Shown here one piece after another: positions 6,812-7,643 of a DNA stretch of 7,643 nucleotides (positions are counted from its first letter, which is position 1; each line of letters opens with the position of its first letter). Source of the stretch: an uncultured Bacilli bacterium (GTDB lineage: Bacteria; Bacillota_I; Bacilli_A; RF39; UBA660); NCBI GenBank assembly GCA_910586635.1, contig CAJUJA010000024.1, positions 8,600-16,242 on the forward strand. Direction: 5' to 3'. Under the pieces are notes generated by a model that saw only the letters and a list, made by a program, of their open reading frames with translations, made no database searches and was not told the DNA's origin. The position numbers and the translations under genes were made by a program.

Positions 6812-7215
6812 GAACCAAACAATACCATTATCCAGGATATATAAAGTTTTTACAGACTATTTGTTAGGACTAGGAAATTCTGAATTAGTTGATATCGGTA
6901 GTTTAAATCAAAGGGATAAAAAAATAATTATAGATTCGATGCATCTAAAACCGATAATGGGATTAAAAATAATGATGATGCAGTTAAAAAATTGGATAAA
7001 ATGGACAAAGATTTTATAAAAATCATTGAATATTGAAATAAAAAAGACTTGATAAATCTTATTAAGACTATGGATAAAATGCAGGTGAGAAATATTTTAC
7101 GAGAGTTATAAAAGAAAATGAAATTATCAAAAAAGGAAATATAAATATACTTAAAAATCCTAATAAAAAGAAATCCCATTTACTAGATTTAATCAAAAAT
7201 GTAGATAAGTATTAG
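6789..7215 (+). pseudogene. Decayed C-terminal remnant of an unidentified gene
   Basis: No intact gene fills this stretch, but three open segments join into one plausible protein tail. Segment 1 (codons from 6831, open since 6789) reads SRIYKVFTDYLLGLGNSE and on to LVDIGSLNQRDKK. Segment 2, from about 6925, reads DASKTDNGIKNNDDAVKKLD, then an in-frame TGA (7034-7036), then NKKDLINLIKTMDK. Segment 3, from about 7080, reads NAGEKYFTRVIKENEIIKK and ends LLDLIKNVDKY at TAG 7213-7215. Both frame changes fall on A-runs (6918-6924 and 7076-7079), and restoring one A to each rejoins the frame. There is no upstream start codon or ribosome site, and the first segment simply emerges from the end of the 642-residue gene, so the 5' end is lost. 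A terminator sits on its last codon. Codon choice is host-like. I cannot name the family. Sequencing error in A-runs is a possible cause of the frame changes but not of the missing start. Confidence 0.6.
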
Positions 7216-7241
7216 ACACCATGATGCTCTAATATTTTTTT
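7210..7241 (+). terminator. Intrinsic terminator after the gene remnant
   Basis: TATTAGA (7210-7216) pairs with TCTAATA (7228-7234). CA/TG can extend the stem past one bulged C, and a run of seven T follows (7235-7241). The stem overlaps the TAG stop of the remnant, as expected for that gene's original terminator. It also insulates the ABC transporter gene. Confidence 0.75.
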
Positions 7242-7270
7242 ATAAAGTCTTACTTTGAGAATTGAAGATA

Positions 7271-7279
7271 TGATATAAT
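7271..7279 (+). promoter_or_regulatory. Extended -10 promoter of the ABC transporter gene
   Basis: TGATATAAT gives a perfect -10 (7274-7279) with the TGn extension. No good -35 lies 16-18 bases upstream; TTGAGA at 7255-7260 is only 13 bases away. The extension may compensate. The start would be about 14 bases before the ATG, so the leader holds only the ribosome site. Confidence 0.6.
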
Positions 7280-7299
7280 ACTGTTATCAGGAGGAGTTT

Positions 7300-7643
7300 A
7301 TGAAGTTAGAAGTAAAAAACTTGACAAAAAAATATGGTAATAAAGTAATCCTAAATAATATTTCATTTACTTTCGAAGAGGGAAAAATTTATGGCTTGAT
7401 TGGAAGAAATGGGGCAGGAAAAACTACTTTTTTTAACTGTATAAATAAAGATATTAATATAGATTCAGGAAGTTTTCAAATTATTGATAAAAAAACAGTA
7501 AGAAGTTTAGATGAGTCCGATATTGGATATGTATTATCTACTCCTATTGTTCCAGAATTTTTAACAGGAAAAGAGTTTTTACAATTTTTTTTAGAAATCA
7601 ATAAAGATCAAATAAAAGATAAAAAAACGATAGAAGAGTACTT
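7300..7643 (+). CDS. ABC transporter ATP-binding protein (3' truncated by the window)
   Basis: The first 114 codons of an ABC ATPase. After MKLEVKNLTKKYGNK, the usual opening of the nucleotide-binding domain, comes the Walker A loop GRNGAGKTT at residues 35-43, with Lys41 contacting ATP phosphate. The segment after it (DIGYVLSTPIVPEFLTGKEF) aligns with the Q-loop region of exporter-type ATPases such as those for multidrug, bacteriocin or Na+ export. The glutamine normally expected is not obvious: the position reads VLST. The signature motif, Walker B and switch His lie beyond the window. AGGAGGAG (7289-7296) sets the ATG start. In this class the permease gene usually follows directly. The substrate cannot be told from this part. 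Confidence 0.92.
   Translation, partial: MKLEVKNLTKKYGNKVILNNISFTFEEGKIYGLIGRNGAGKTTFFNCINKDINIDSGSFQIIDKKTVRSLDESDIGYVLSTPIVPEFLTGKEFLQFFLEINKDQIKDKKTIEEY

Noticed and set aside
4713..6840. Direct or inverted repeats marking ends of a mobile element around the 642-residue gene
   Set aside because: Comparison by eye of both flanks showed no convincing repeat and no transposase or integrase gene, so no element is called.
6928..7179. Minus-strand 83-residue open frame in the remnant region
   Set aside because: It is Phe/Ile/Leu/Ser-rich, as expected for the reverse of Lys/Asn/Glu-rich coding DNA, with no ribosome site; the + strand segments and their terminator explain the region better.

Overview
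AT-rich, AGA-biased DNA with strong AGGAGG ribosome sites, TAA stops and a DUF1292-type gene. This suggests a low-GC Bacillota, perhaps an uncultured gut member of Bacilli or Erysipelotrichia; the placement is inference from style and gene families. The genetic code looks standard: the intact genes use TGG for Trp and all end in TAA.

Layout, all genes on the + strand. (1) The C-terminal end of an unidentified protein (to 203). (2) A promoter at 221-249 driving three overlapping genes (274-2867): a NifS/IscS-type cysteine desulfurase, a small cytosolic thioredoxin-like protein, and a membrane protein joining an extracytoplasmic thioredoxin domain to a CcdA/DsbD-type electron carrier. The last two could form a complete thiol relay from cytosol to cell surface, linked in expression to sulfur mobilisation. 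(3) A second cluster (2931-4691): a DUF1292 protein, an unrecognised protein with a very acidic linker, and an unrecognised tail-anchored membrane protein, closed by a hairpin terminator at 4691-4712. (4) A single 642-residue gene (4883-6811) with its own promoter. Its arginine codons differ sharply from its neighbours, so it is a candidate horizontally acquired gene of unknown function. (5) A decayed gene remnant (about 6789-7215), broken by two frame changes and a stop but readable as one protein tail, ending at a terminator (7210-7241). (6) The start of an ABC transporter ATPase gene (7300 to the window end) behind an extended -10 promoter.

Regions 1-3 look like stable chromosome. Regions 4-5 look like an accessory pocket between two terminators: an unrecognised gene beside a truncated gene. 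No transposase, integrase, tRNA, rRNA, CRISPR array or recognisable toxin-antitoxin pair was seen.
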